Shown here piece by piece: positions 30,075 through 38,412 of a stretch of DNA of 51,257 nt. The DNA is from Oscillospiraceae bacterium (GTDB lineage: Bacteria > Bacillota > Clostridia > Oscillospirales > Ruminococcaceae). Where the stretch lies: positions 1 to 51,257 of the forward strand of contig JAGBCL010000015.1 of the NCBI GenBank assembly GCA_018110825.1. The letters run 5' to 3'. The notes under the pieces are model-generated. The model did no database searches. It was not told the DNA's origin and saw nothing but the letters and a program-made list of their open reading frames with translations. Each line of letters opens with the position of its first letter. The first letter of the stretch is position 1. The position numbers were made by a program, and so were the translations under genes.

Positions 30075-30279
30075 TCGAAACAGTATAACTGTTTCGATTG
30101 CTAAAAATTGTTCCACATGGAACAATTTTATAACCCCAGCAAACCACGATGTATTTTTGCAAAGCAAAAATACTCGTAACCAAACGCTTGCGTTTGGTTT
30201 TTCCACGTGGAACAAAAACGAAATCAAAGATTTCGTTTACGGGTTTTTGCTTCGCAAAAACGCCGTAGTTTGCACAACA
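30073..30279. repeat. Family 2 repeats with two parS-like sites
   Basis: Contents in order: hairpin ATCGAAACAG-tata-CTGTTTCGAT (30074-30099); TGTTCCACATGGAACA (30109-30124), differing from the perfect parS-like palindrome by one base; hairpins TTTTTGC/GCAAAAA and CCAAACGC/GCGTTTGG; TTTTCCACGTGGAACA (30199-30214), one mismatch; hairpin CGAAATC-aaa-GATTTCG; and GTTTTTGC-ttc-GCAAAAAC with ACGG/CCGT pairing around it. A family 1 half-element lies at 30309-30340. This is essentially all of the mnmE-mnmG gap. Confidence 0.7.
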
Positions 30280-30360
30280 ATGCAACTTTGACATTATAAT
30301 TTAAAACATTTCTCATTCCACTTTCCAAATTACGAATTAAAAAAGAAACGAGGTGCTCAG

Positions 30361-32232
30361 ATGAGCCATTATATAGACAGCTACGACGTTGCCGTAATCG
30401 GTGCGGGACACGCAGGTGTTGAAGCCGCCCTCGCCGCCGCACGTCTTGGTGCAAAAACCGTGCTGTTCAGCATTTCACTGGACAACATTGCAAACCTGCC
30501 TTGTAATCCGTCAATTGGCGGCACGGCAAAGGGACACCTTGTCCGTGAAATCGACGCAATGGGCGGCGAAATGGGCAAGGCAGCTGACCAGTGCTTTATC
30601 CAGAGCCGTATGCTCAACAGGGGCAAGGGTCCAGCCGTGCATAGCCTCCGTGTGCAGGCTGACAGGGTAAAATATCACAACCATATGAAGAAAATCTGTG
30701 AGTCGCAGGAAAATCTCCACGTCAAGCAGGCCGAAGTTACCGAGGTGCACGTGGAAAACGGTGCTGTAAAATCAATCGTGACCCACCTCGGCGGCGAGTA
30801 CCACTGCAAAACTGCAATCATCGCCACAGGTACATACCTTAAAGGCTTAATTCACGTCGGTGACACGTCCTACGAAAGCGGTCCGGACTCAACTCTGCCG
30901 TCAAGGGGACTTTCCGACAGCCTTAAATCCATCGGAATTGAGCTTCGCCGCTTCAAAACCGGTACTCCAAGCCGTGTGCACCGCCGTTCCATCGACTTCG
31001 ACAAGCTTGAACGTCAGGACGGTGACGACGATATCCAGCCGTTTTCCTTTGAAACCAACCGCGAGGGACTGAAAAATATCGTGCCCTGCTACATCGGCTA
31101 CACAAACGGCGACACCCACAAGGTTATCCTCGACAACATTCACCGCTCCCCAATGTATTCGGGACGAATTGAGGGCGTCGGACCACGTTACTGCCCGTCA
31201 ATTGAGGACAAAATCAAGCGTTTCAGCGAGCGTCCACGTCACCAGCTGTTTATCGAGCCAATGGGGCTTGACACAGATGAGTATTATTTGCAGGGTATGT
31301 CCTCGTCGCTCCCTGAGGACGTGCAAATCGCTTTTTTGCGCACGATAAAGGGGCTTGAAAACGTTGAAATAATGCGTAATGCTTACGCTATCGAGTACGA
31401 TTGCTGTAACCCTCAGGATTTGCGCCACACCCTTGAATTCAAGGCAATCAAGGGACTTTTCGGTGCAGGTCAGTTCAACGGTACCTCAGGTTACGAGGAA
31501 GCCGCCGCACAGGGTTTAATCGCGGGAATCAACGCCGCACGCTCCGTTCAGGGCAAGGAAATGATTACCCTGACCCGTTCGTCCTCTTATATCGGCACGC
31601 TTATCGACGATTTGGTAATCAAAGGTTGCTCCGACCCGTACCGAATGATGACCTCACGAAGCGAGTATCGTTTATTGCTCCGTCAGGACAACGCAGACGA
31701 GCGTCTTACCCCTCTCGGACACGAAATTGGACTTATTTCCGACGAACGCTACGAGAAATTCCTCGAAAAGCAGGCACAAATCAAGGCTGAAATCAAGCGT
31801 GTGAAAGCAAAATCCCTCTCTCCGACCGACGAGCTGAACGCATTGCTGGTGGAAAAGGGTACTGCACCAATTGCAACGGGGCTTAAAATGAACGATTTGA
31901 TACGTCGTCCGCAGATTTCCTACGAGGATTTGGCACCATTTGACCCTGAACGTCCCGAACTTTCCTACGAAGTGCGTGAACAGGTGAACCTGCAAATCGA
32001 ATACGAGGGTTATATCGCACGTCAGCTTATGGAAGTCGAGCACGTCCAGAAGTTGGAGCAAAAAAAGCTTCCACAGCCGTTCGATTACCGCACAATCAAG
32101 GGTCTGAGCCTTGAAGCACACGAAAAACTGAACCGTGTACAGCCTGAAAATATCGGACAGGCAAGCCGAATTTCGGGTGTTTCACCTGCTGATGTAAGCG
32201 TGCTGATAATATGGCTTTCCGGGCAAAAGTAA
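30361..32232 (+). CDS. mnmG: tRNA uridine-5-carboxymethylaminomethyl enzyme MnmG
   Basis: This is the FAD-dependent partner of MnmE. Its 623 residues are typical. The dinucleotide-binding motif GAGHAGVEAALAAARLG is at 14-30. The family signatures NPSIGGTAKGHLVREIDAMGG and GTPSRVHRRSID are present, and the C-terminal helical domain ends with ASRISGVSPADVSVLIIWL. GAGGTG precedes the ATG. It is part of the mnmE-mnmG-rsmG-parAB run, which near the origin is conserved across bacteria. Confidence 0.97.
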   Translation: MSHYIDSYDVAVIGAGHAGVEAALAAARLGAKTVLFSISLDNIANLPCNPSIGGTAKGHLVREIDAMGGEMGKAADQCFIQSRMLNRGKGPAVHSLRVQADRVKYHNHMKKICESQENLHVKQAEVTEVHVENGAVKSIVTHLGGEYHCKTAIIATGTYLKGLIHVGDTSYESGPDSTLPSRGLSDSLKSIGIELRRFKTGTPSRVHRRSIDFDKLERQDGDDDIQPFSFETNREGLKNIVPCYIGYTNGDTHKVILDNIHRSPMYSGRIEGVGPRYCPSIEDKIKRFSERPRHQLFIEPMGLDTDEYYLQGMSSSLPEDVQIAFLRTIKGLENVEIMRNAYAIEYDCCNPQDLRHTLEFKAIKGLFGAGQFNGTSGYEEAAAQGLIAGINAARSVQGKEMITLTRSSSYIGTLIDDLVIKGCSDPYRMMTSRSEYRLLLRQDNADERLTPLGHEIGLISDERYEKFLEKQAQIKAEIKRVKAKSLSPTDELNALLVEKGTAPIATGLKMNDLIRRPQISYEDLAPFDPERPELSYEVREQVNLQIEYEGYIARQLMEVEHVQKLEQKKLPQPFDYRTIKGLSLEAHEKLNRVQPENIGQASRISGVSPADVSVLIIWLSGQK

Positions 32233-32277
32233 TGCGGAATTCGTAATTCGGAATTCGTAATTATTTGAGGTGAACCT

Positions 32278-32559
32278 ATGACATCAATAGAAATAAGCGA
32301 AAAACGTCACGAAATGGACTGGAATAGCTTCAAAAATGCCAAAATTACAGTGAAAGCACCTGCTGAGAGCGAGCGTCACGAGGTTGTTGCTACGCTGATT
32401 AATACCTTATCATATAATGGTGCGTGGGATTTTTCTGTTGCAAACAATAATGATACATCGGCTATTCGTTTTAAATACAATGGCACAATAGCCGCCGCAG
32501 ATGCAATATCAAAACTTCATTTCAAATGTGAATGTTCAATACAATCAGAATGGGAATAG
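32278..32559 (+). CDS. Small protein of unknown function between mnmG and rsmG
   Basis: The 93-residue protein, with GAGGTG before the ATG, has no domain I recognise. It has no membrane segment and looks globular and mixed alpha/beta (EMDWNSFKNAKITVKAP, AIRFKYNGTIAAADAISKLHF). Two Cys occur near the C-terminus (FKCECS). It breaks the usual mnmG-rsmG adjacency. A family 1 fragment (32231-32262) lies just upstream. Base use is more AT-rich than in mnmG, so it may be a later arrival. Confidence 0.65.
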   Translation: MTSIEISEKRHEMDWNSFKNAKITVKAPAESERHEVVATLINTLSYNGAWDFSVANNNDTSAIRFKYNGTIAAADAISKLHFKCECSIQSEWE

Positions 32560-32599
32560 TTTAACTTTATAAAATTACGCATTTAAAAGAGGTGTAACA

Positions 32600-33313
32600 A
32601 TGCCATTTTTACCTGAATATAACGCTTTTGCGGAGTTTTTTGCCGCTGAAAAGCTTGAAATTACCCCTGAACAGTACGCTCAGCTTGAAACCTACGCACG
32701 TCTGCTGGTGGAATGGAACGAAAAAATGAACCTGACGGGCATTACTGACCCCGAGGGGATTGCTGTGAAGCACTATCTAGATAGTATTCTGCCCCTTAAC
32801 TTTATAAATGTTCCACGTGGAACAAAGCTTATTGACGTGGGAACAGGGGCAGGTTTTCCTGGTCTGCCCATGAAAATATATCGTCCCGACGTAAAGCTTA
32901 CCCTATTGGACAGCCTTAACAAGCGTATTAATTTCCTTTCTGCCGTGTGTAACGAGGCAGAAATTGCCGCAAAATGCGTCCACGCAAGAGCAGAAGAGGG
33001 AGGACGCAACCCCGAATTCCGTGAAAAATACGACGTTGCAGTAGCAAGAGCAGTTGCAGCAATGCCCGTGCTGACGGAATATTGCTTGCCATATGTCAAG
33101 GTCGGCGGAATTTTTGCGGCACTGAAAGGCCCTAACGAGAATTATAAAGAGGGCAACAATGCCGTGATAACTCTTGGCGGCGAGATTTCCGACGTTAAGG
33201 AGTACGCTCTCCCCAATGGTGACAAGCGCACGCTGATTGTGGTGCACAAAATCAAGGCTACACCGCCTAAATATCCACGCAACGGCGGACAGATTGCAAA
33301 GAAAAACTTGTAA
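32600..33313 (+). CDS. rsmG: 16S rRNA (guanine-N7) methyltransferase RsmG
   Basis: RsmG (GidB) methylates G527 of 16S rRNA using S-adenosylmethionine. It has 237 residues. The SAM-binding motif LIDVGTGAGFPGLPMKI lies at about 75-91, and the N-terminal YARLLVEWNEKMNLTGI motif is characteristic. GAGGTG precedes the ATG. Codons for NVPRGTK contain a perfect parS-like palindrome (32809-32824). The parA gene follows downstream. Confidence 0.95.
   Translation: MPFLPEYNAFAEFFAAEKLEITPEQYAQLETYARLLVEWNEKMNLTGITDPEGIAVKHYLDSILPLNFINVPRGTKLIDVGTGAGFPGLPMKIYRPDVKLTLLDSLNKRINFLSAVCNEAEIAAKCVHARAEEGGRNPEFREKYDVAVARAVAAMPVLTEYCLPYVKVGGIFAALKGPNENYKEGNNAVITLGGEISDVKEYALPNGDKRTLIVVHKIKATPPKYPRNGGQIAKKNL
32809..32824. 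promoter_or_regulatory. parS-like site inside rsmG
   Basis: TGTTCCACGTGGAACA is a perfect 16-base palindrome, differing from Bacillus parS (TGTTTCACGTGAAACA) by one symmetric pair. It lies 0.7 kb before parA and 1.9 kb before parB. It is probably bound by the ParB encoded at 34665. Confidence 0.8.
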
Positions 33314-33335
33314 ATGACAATTCCATTTATAAAAT

Positions 33336-33380
33336 TGTTCCACGTGGAACAAAAACAAATCAGCAAAGCTGATTTGTCTA
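33336..33380. promoter_or_regulatory. parS-like site with attached hairpin
   Basis: TGTTCCACGTGGAACA (33336-33351), perfect, is followed by the family 2 hairpin CAAATCAGC-aaa-GCTGATTTG. It is between rsmG and parA. Confidence 0.78.
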
Positions 33381-33404
33381 AAGTGGAAAAGATATAAAAA
33401 CGTC

Positions 33405-33447
33405 AAAAAATCTCCTATATCCTTATGATATATGGAGATTTTTTATA
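33405..33447 (+). terminator. Terminator after rsmG
   Basis: The arms AAAAAATCTCC and GGAGATTTTTT close over an AT-rich interior and a T-rich tail follows. It isolates parA from the mnm-rsm genes. Confidence 0.82.
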
Positions 33448-33453
33448 TTTTTA

Positions 33454-33482
33454 TTGCAAACAGCACATCATTGTGCTATAAT
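33454..33482 (+). promoter_or_regulatory. parA promoter with extended -10
   Basis: TTGCAA (33454-33459) and TATAAT (33477-33482) have a 17-base spacer and TG one base ahead of the -10. The hexamers match those of the dnaA promoter exactly. Confidence 0.85.
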
Positions 33483-33522
33483 TAATGTAATCACACATCA
33501 AATCTGAAAGGAAGTAACGCCA

Positions 33523-34302
33523 ATGGCTATGGTAATTGCAGTTGCAAACCAGAAAGGCGGCGTGGGAAAGTCCACAACTGTTGTAAATCTTGCCGCTTGC
33601 CTGGGAAAAAAGAAGAAAAAAGTGCTCTGTGTTGATATGGACGCCCAGGGAAACGCAACAAGCGGCTTCGGAATTCGTAAAAAGAACGTTGAAGTTACCA
33701 CATATGAGGTGCTTCTCGGCCTGCGACGTATTCAGGACGCAATAATCAAGACGGAATTCGACAATGTTTCGCTTGTGCCTGCAACTTCGGCGCTTGCCGC
33801 TGCTGATATTGAGCTTATCGAGGTTGACAACATGCAGAAGCGCATGAAAATGCAGCTTCTGACGGTCAAGGACGAGTATGATTACATACTTCTGGACTGC
33901 CCGCCGTCACTTTCGCTTATTCCAATTAATGCACTTTGTGCCTGCGATACGGTTTTGGTGCCGATGACCTGCGAATATTTCGCAATGGAGGGCTTGTCCC
34001 AACTTGTTGAATCAATTCGTTTGGTGAAGCAGCGTTACAACCCTGCAATCGACATTGAGGGAATTCTGTTTACAATGTTTGACGGACGTCTTAATCTTAC
34101 TACACAGGTTGTGCGAGAGGTAAAAAAACATTTCCCGAATAAGCTTTTTAATACGGTAATTCCGAGAAATGTACGTATTTCCGAGGCACCAAGCTTTGGT
34201 AAACCCGTTATTTATTACGATAAAAGCTCACGAGGTGCAGAAGCTTACACAGCTTTTGCAGATGAAATGCTGAAAAGACATAAAAAAGCAGCGAAAAAGT
34301 AA
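33523..34302 (+). CDS. soj: Chromosome partition ATPase ParA/Soj
   Basis: This Walker-type ATPase binds DNA dynamically and, with ParB-parS, separates origins; in Bacillus it also controls DnaA. It has 259 residues. The deviant Walker A motif KGGVGKST is at 11-18, followed by LCVDMDAQGNAT and YILLDCPPSL. The start is ATG 33523 with GGAAG ahead; a second ATG two codons on is possible. A small broken gene and a parS-like site separate it from parB, whereas the two genes usually touch. Confidence 0.95.
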   Translation: MAMVIAVANQKGGVGKSTTVVNLAACLGKKKKKVLCVDMDAQGNATSGFGIRKKNVEVTTYEVLLGLRRIQDAIIKTEFDNVSLVPATSALAAADIELIEVDNMQKRMKMQLLTVKDEYDYILLDCPPSLSLIPINALCACDTVLVPMTCEYFAMEGLSQLVESIRLVKQRYNPAIDIEGILFTMFDGRLNLTTQVVREVKKHFPNKLFNTVIPRNVRISEAPSFGKPVIYYDKSSRGAEAYTAFADEMLKRHKKAAKK

Positions 34303-34319
34303 GCAGAAAGGGGTAAAAT

Positions 34320-34396
34320 TGTTCCACGTAGAACAAAAACAAATCAGCAAGGCTGATTTGTCTCCAAGTTTTATCCTTGCGGATAAAACTTTTAAT
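34320..34396. repeat. Family 2 repeat with imperfect parS-like site
   Basis: TGTTCCACGTAGAACA (34320-34335) has one mismatch. Hairpin CAAATCAGC-aag-GCTGATTTG, linker TCTCCAAG and hairpin GTTTTATCC-ttgc-GGATAAAAC follow. The second hairpin is identical to that at 17962-18033; the first has a different stem. Confidence 0.7.
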
Positions 34397-34419
34397 AATG
34401 AATTATAAAAGGTGATTTT

Positions 34420-34662
34420 ATGGCTAAAAAGAAGCTTTCTGCTGAAGAAATTGAAGCAATAAAGGTTGAATTTGACCACCTTTTTGTTGAATTTTACCCC
34501 GAATATGCAATGCATAGACGTGAAAATACGCTTATAGAGCAACTAAAAAATTAGAATTTTGCCGATAAAGCCTATGAACTTATGAAGCTTGGCAAGAAAA
34601 TTGGCATTGATGTTGAGCAATATATTACCGAATACGGAACAGAACACAACTGGGAGGTATAA
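34420..34662 (+). pseudogene. Small gene with an in-frame TAG between soj and parB
   Basis: AAAGGTG precedes an ATG at 34420. The frame encodes 44 residues (MAKKKLSAEEIEAIKVEF...), meets TAG at 34552-34554, then continues open for 35 codons (NFADKAYELMKLGKKIGID...) to TAA at 34660. Composition is continuous across the stop: acidic/basic helix-rich on both sides. The C-terminal part overlaps the ribosome-binding site of parB. It may be a small gene with a nonsense mutation, a read-through product, or a 44-residue protein with chance extension. I do not recognise the family. Confidence 0.5.
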
Positions 34663-34664
34663 AA

Positions 34665-35537
34665 ATGGCTAAAAAAGCAGGATTAGGAATGGGTCTGGAC
34701 GCACTTTTCGGAGACAACACAGGCGAAAGTGCAGGCGTGCAGACTCTCAGAGTTGCAGATATAGAACCAAACCGTAAACAGCCACGTCAGACTTTTGACG
34801 ATGCGGCAATCGCTGAGCTTGCGGACAGTATCCGTCAACACGGTTTAATTCAGCCGATTGTAGTGCGTTCAATGGGCACGAATTATCAGATTGTGGCAGG
34901 TGAACGCCGCTGGAGAGCCTGCAGAATGCTTGGAATGAGCGAGGTTCCCGTTATTATTAAGGAACTTGATGATGCTCAGACAGCACAGATTGCCCTGATT
35001 GAGAACATTCAGCGTGAGGATTTGAATCCTGTTGAAGAGGCAATGGCTTACCGTGCTCTTATGGAGGACCACAATATGACTCAGGAGGAGTTGTCGAAAA
35101 TTGTTGGCAAGTCCCGTTCGTCAATTGCAAATGCAGTGCGTCTGCTTAATCTTCCCGACGAGGTTGTTGAACTGCTGAAAAAGCGTGAGATTACCTCGGG
35201 ACAAGCCAAGGCACTTGCTGCTGCGGAAACTGATGAGGAAATGATTGAGCTTGCAAAACTTGCTGCTGCGGGAAAAATCACCGTAAGAGGCATTGAAAAG
35301 GCAATTGCAAAGGCTGCAAACGAGGACGATGACGAGCCTGGGCGTGAAAAAGCACCAAAAACTGCTGAGGAACGTGCAAATCACAGCTTTATTACCGAAA
35401 TGCAGCTGAGTCTTGAAAATCACCTTGAAAGAAAGGTGCGTATTTCATCATCTGATGGCGTAAAAGGAACAATTACAATTGATTTTTACGACCAGGACGA
35501 ACTTACAACGCTTGCAGACAAGCTTACGATGTATTGA
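34665..35537 (+). CDS. spo0J: Chromosome partition protein ParB/Spo0J
   Basis: ParB is a CTP-dependent clamp loaded at parS that spreads and recruits SMC. It has 290 residues. The N-terminal CTPase domain includes PNRKQPRQTFDD, the GERRWRA box and the phosphate-binding ENIQREDLNPVEEA. The helix-turn-helix is at about 125-160 (MTQEELSKIVGKSRSSIANAVRLL). The C-terminal dimerisation region is LENHLERKVRIS. The N-terminus MAKKAGLGMGLDALFGD is the ParA-stimulating motif typical of Spo0J. GGGAGGT precedes the ATG. Confidence 0.95.
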   Translation: MAKKAGLGMGLDALFGDNTGESAGVQTLRVADIEPNRKQPRQTFDDAAIAELADSIRQHGLIQPIVVRSMGTNYQIVAGERRWRACRMLGMSEVPVIIKELDDAQTAQIALIENIQREDLNPVEEAMAYRALMEDHNMTQEELSKIVGKSRSSIANAVRLLNLPDEVVELLKKREITSGQAKALAAAETDEEMIELAKLAAAGKITVRGIEKAIAKAANEDDDEPGREKAPKTAEERANHSFITEMQLSLENHLERKVRISSSDGVKGTITIDFYDQDELTTLADKLTMY

Positions 35538-35553
35538 TTATTGAATTATTTTG

Positions 35554-35585
35554 CACCGGAAATGAAAATTTCCGGTGTTTTTTTA
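35554..35585 (+). terminator. Terminator after spo0J
   Basis: The perfect 10-base stem CACCGGAAAT/ATTTCCGGTG has a 4-base loop and seven T residues. Confidence 0.92.
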
Positions 35586-35622
35586 TTTCCCAATGCTTTT
35601 CGACAAATTGTGCAGCGGTAAA

Positions 35623-35632
35623 CTGCTATAAT
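35623..35632 (+). promoter_or_regulatory. Extended -10 promoter of the second parB
   Basis: CTGCTATAAT has TG plus one base directly before a consensus -10 (35627-35632). I see no good -35 at the right distance. The gene start is 24 bases after the -10. Confidence 0.6.
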
Positions 35633-35655
35633 CAGGTCAGAAAGGACGTGATTTT

Positions 35656-36456
35656 ATGCTGTTTTCTGCAAAAGAAAAAGTTGTGGCAAAGGTAATTCAG
35701 GTTGAAATTGACAAAATTGAACCGAATCCGTATCAGCCAAGGCGTGAATTTGATGATATCGAGGCACTTGCACAAAGTATTGAGCAAAACGGAATTTTGC
35801 AGCCGCTGACGGTGCGCAGAACAGATGATACATTCCAGCTTGTGGCGGGGGAACGTCGGCTTCGTGCGGCAAAAATGCTTGGAATGGAGGTTGTTCCGTG
35901 TATTCCCGTGACGATTACAGAGCGAAATTCGGCGGTGATGGCACTTATTGAAAATATTCAGCGTCGTGACCTGACTTTTTTTGATGAGGCAGAAGCAATT
36001 GCAAAGCTGATAGATTTCTACGGAATGACTCAGGAGGACGCGGCAATAAAGCTTGGCAAATCACAGCCGTCAATTGCAAACAAGCTTCGTTTGCTGAAGC
36101 TGGACAAGCATGTCAGGAAAAAGGTTTCAGAGTACGGCCTGACAGAGCGTCATGCACGGGCGTTGCTCAGGCTTAAATTTCAGGAGCAGCAGCTTGCGGC
36201 GATAGAAATGTTCAGAAGCAAAAATATGAACGTTGAGGCGGCAGAAAGACACGTCGAGTTGATGCTGCAAAGTGAAAAGGATTTAGCAAGTCTGAAGAAG
36301 CGGAGTGTCGTGCTGAAGGACGTGCGGTTGTTCGTAAACACCCTTAACAAGGCTGTTGAAATGATGAAAGCAGCGGGAATTGATGCAAATTCCGAGCGTA
36401 TTCAGAGCGAGGATTACATAGAATATATCGTGAAAATTCCTGTGCAGAAGGATTGA
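35656..36456 (+). CDS. Second ParB-family protein, possibly Noc-like
   Basis: The 266-residue protein has the ParB N-domain (IEPNPYQPRREFDD, GERRLRAAKMLG, ENIQRRDLTFFDEA), a helix-turn-helix (MTQEDAAIKLGKSQPSIANKLRLL) and a different C-terminal region from Spo0J. It lacks the ParA-contacting N-terminal motif seen in Spo0J. Instead it starts MLFSAKEKVVAKVIQ, a short mildly amphipathic segment. Noc proteins (nucleoid occlusion) lie in this neighbourhood in Bacillus, lack ParA contacts and bind membrane by an N-terminal amphipathic helix, so Noc is plausible. GAAAGGAC precedes the ATG. Which sites it binds is not evident. Confidence 0.8.
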   Translation: MLFSAKEKVVAKVIQVEIDKIEPNPYQPRREFDDIEALAQSIEQNGILQPLTVRRTDDTFQLVAGERRLRAAKMLGMEVVPCIPVTITERNSAVMALIENIQRRDLTFFDEAEAIAKLIDFYGMTQEDAAIKLGKSQPSIANKLRLLKLDKHVRKKVSEYGLTERHARALLRLKFQEQQLAAIEMFRSKNMNVEAAERHVELMLQSEKDLASLKKRSVVLKDVRLFVNTLNKAVEMMKAAGIDANSERIQSEDYIEYIVKIPVQKD

Positions 36457-36464
36457 ATTGACAA

Positions 36465-37826
36465 TTATTTCCTTGCACATTTTATACTATTTGTATAATT
36501 ATTAATAACCTTAACAGCCTTATTGTGCAGAATAATTACCGCTGAAAGATTGAGTACAAGCATGAACCAGTTGAGTATGTCGGCACTTTCCCAAACAAGT
36601 TCAAGCTCTGCAACAGCACCTGCAAATGCGGCAAAAACATATAGAATACGGTAACAAAAAAGTGCGGTGGAATTTCCAGTTTTAAAGACAAATTCGAGGC
36701 ATTTTTCGCCGTAAAAATACCAGCCGAAAAGGGTGCAGAATGCAAAAATTACTGTTGTAAATGACGTAAAAAATGGAGCAAACTTTCCCATTACGGCACT
36801 GAATCCGACCGTAACCATGGCAAGTCCTTGTTCACCGGAGTTGTGTGCACCTGTGAGTAATATAACAAAAGCAGTTGCAGTGCAGCACAAAAGTGTGTCA
36901 ATAATCACTTCCGTAACGGCAAGTGCACCAGGCTTTATTGATGAGTTTGCATCGGTTTCAGAGTGGATAAGAACGGAACTTCCCATGCCTGATTCGTTGG
37001 AAAATATGCCTCGGCGAAGTCCGACAGCAACGGATTTTTTCAGAATTGCACCACAGATTCCGCCTGAAATCTGAGAAAATCCAAAGGCAGATTCTACAAT
37101 CAAAATTAACGTATTGGAAATATATTTGCCAAATATAGCTATTACAACCAAAGCACCAATCAGGTATAAAGCGGCAGTAAAAGGCACTAATTTCTCGGCG
37201 GTCGCAACAACTTTCTTCCCTCCGCCGAAAATAATTACCCCGCAGATTGCAGCAGTCAGAATTCCTGAAAATGACAAAGGAATACCAAATTCAGACGCTG
37301 CAGCGGAAATTGCATTTGACTGGGTCATATTTCCAATTCCGAAAGATGCGGCAACGCAAAGCATGCTGTAAATCATTGGTGCTCGGGATGAATTGAATGC
37401 GCAGGAAATATATCCCATAGGACCTTTGCCACAATCCTTGTAAATAAATCCCAGCACATTTTCGATAAAACCAATTGCGGTTCCGAAAAGTGCCGAGACC
37501 CACATCCAGAAAATAGCACCGGGTCCGCCCATGGAAATTGCCGCCGCAACACCAATAATATTTCCTGTTCCCATGGATGCAGCGAGAGCAGTTGACAATG
37601 CTTGAAACTGTGAAATATTACCTTTTTTGCAACTTGTTTTATGTCTTGCACCTGATGAAAAAGCTGTCTTAATTAGTTTTACAATATGTATAATATTGCA
37701 GAATCTAATACGAATTGTAAAGTACAGTCCTAAAGAAATAATTAAAATGAATGTCCCAATTCCCCATAACAAATTGTTAATATTAGATATATGTATACAA
37801 AAAGTATTATATAAATCGGCTAACAA
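36465..37826 (-). CDS. Alanine/glycine:cation symporter (AGCS family)
   Basis: This sodium-coupled amino-acid importer has 453 residues and about ten to eleven membrane segments, from LLWGIGTFILIISLGLYF at the N-terminus. AGCS features include the segment ALAASMGTGNIIGVAAAISMGGPGAIFWMW, the most conserved stretch of the family, and GLRRGIFSNESGMGSSVLIH. The start appears to be TTG at 37826 with GGGAG 10 bases ahead. It converges on the second parB with only eight bases between the stops and no obvious terminator. Substrate choice (Ala, Gly or another) cannot be read from the sequence. Confidence 0.92.
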   Translation of the reverse strand: MLADLYNTFCIHISNINNLLWGIGTFILIISLGLYFTIRIRFCNIIHIVKLIKTAFSSGARHKTSCKKGNISQFQALSTALAASMGTGNIIGVAAAISMGGPGAIFWMWVSALFGTAIGFIENVLGFIYKDCGKGPMGYISCAFNSSRAPMIYSMLCVAASFGIGNMTQSNAISAAASEFGIPLSFSGILTAAICGVIIFGGGKKVVATAEKLVPFTAALYLIGALVVIAIFGKYISNTLILIVESAFGFSQISGGICGAILKKSVAVGLRRGIFSNESGMGSSVLIHSETDANSSIKPGALAVTEVIIDTLLCCTATAFVILLTGAHNSGEQGLAMVTVGFSAVMGKFAPFFTSFTTVIFAFCTLFGWYFYGEKCLEFVFKTGNSTALFCYRILYVFAAFAGAVAELELVWESADILNWFMLVLNLSAVIILHNKAVKVINNYTNSIKCARK

Positions 37827-37941
37827 TTGGTGCAGCTCCCTTGCAAAAATCAGAATTATGGTTTTATTATTTTAGAAAAGAGATATAATAATGTAACTGA
37901 AGATGAAGAAAACAAAATCAAAATGTGAGGTTTTGGAATAG

Positions 37942-38412
37942 ATGAAGAAATACTATGCGGATAATAATAGTATAAAATTCCTTAGAGTATTTAGTGCAAT
38001 GATAATTATTTGTATAATTATCGCTATATATTACAATTTGTACTATATAAATGGAGATTCCAAAATCATTCGAATAATAGGCTTGACTATGATTGTTGCC
38101 CTGATAACAGCTTATGTGGTTATGATGCTGATTATTCTGCCAATGTGGTACAAGTCTGTAAGTTACACGGTGGCTGCCGATGAAATCATTATCCGTTCGG
38201 GTGTTGCTTTCAAGAATACAACCTATATAAAAATTTCGTCGATTCAGTATACAGCAACTATAAAATGCCCGTTTTCTGATAAGACAAGTTTTAACTTTTT
38301 GTTAATAAACGCTTACGGCGGACGAGCTATGTTGTTGTTTTTATCAAGCAAATCGCTGGAAGAAATAAACAAAAAAATACAAACCTACCTGCGGGAAAGA
38401 GGAGGCTTGTGA
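37942..38412 (+). CDS. Bacterial PH-domain membrane protein, YdbS-like
   Basis: The 156-residue protein has two membrane helices (about 17-34 and 46-70) followed by a bPH2 (DUF304) domain with the VAADEIIIRSGVAFKNTTYIKISSIQYTA pattern. Its length matches YdbS of Bacillus, which pairs with the larger YdbT. In Bacillus this pair has been linked to protection against certain antimicrobial peptides. The stop overlaps the start of the next gene (TGATG), so they form an operon. TATAAT at 37884-37889 may be its -10, with a poor -35. Confidence 0.78.
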   Translation: MKKYYADNNSIKFLRVFSAMIIICIIIAIYYNLYYINGDSKIIRIIGLTMIVALITAYVVMMLIILPMWYKSVSYTVAADEIIIRSGVAFKNTTYIKISSIQYTATIKCPFSDKTSFNFLLINAYGGRAMLLFLSSKSLEEINKKIQTYLRERGGL

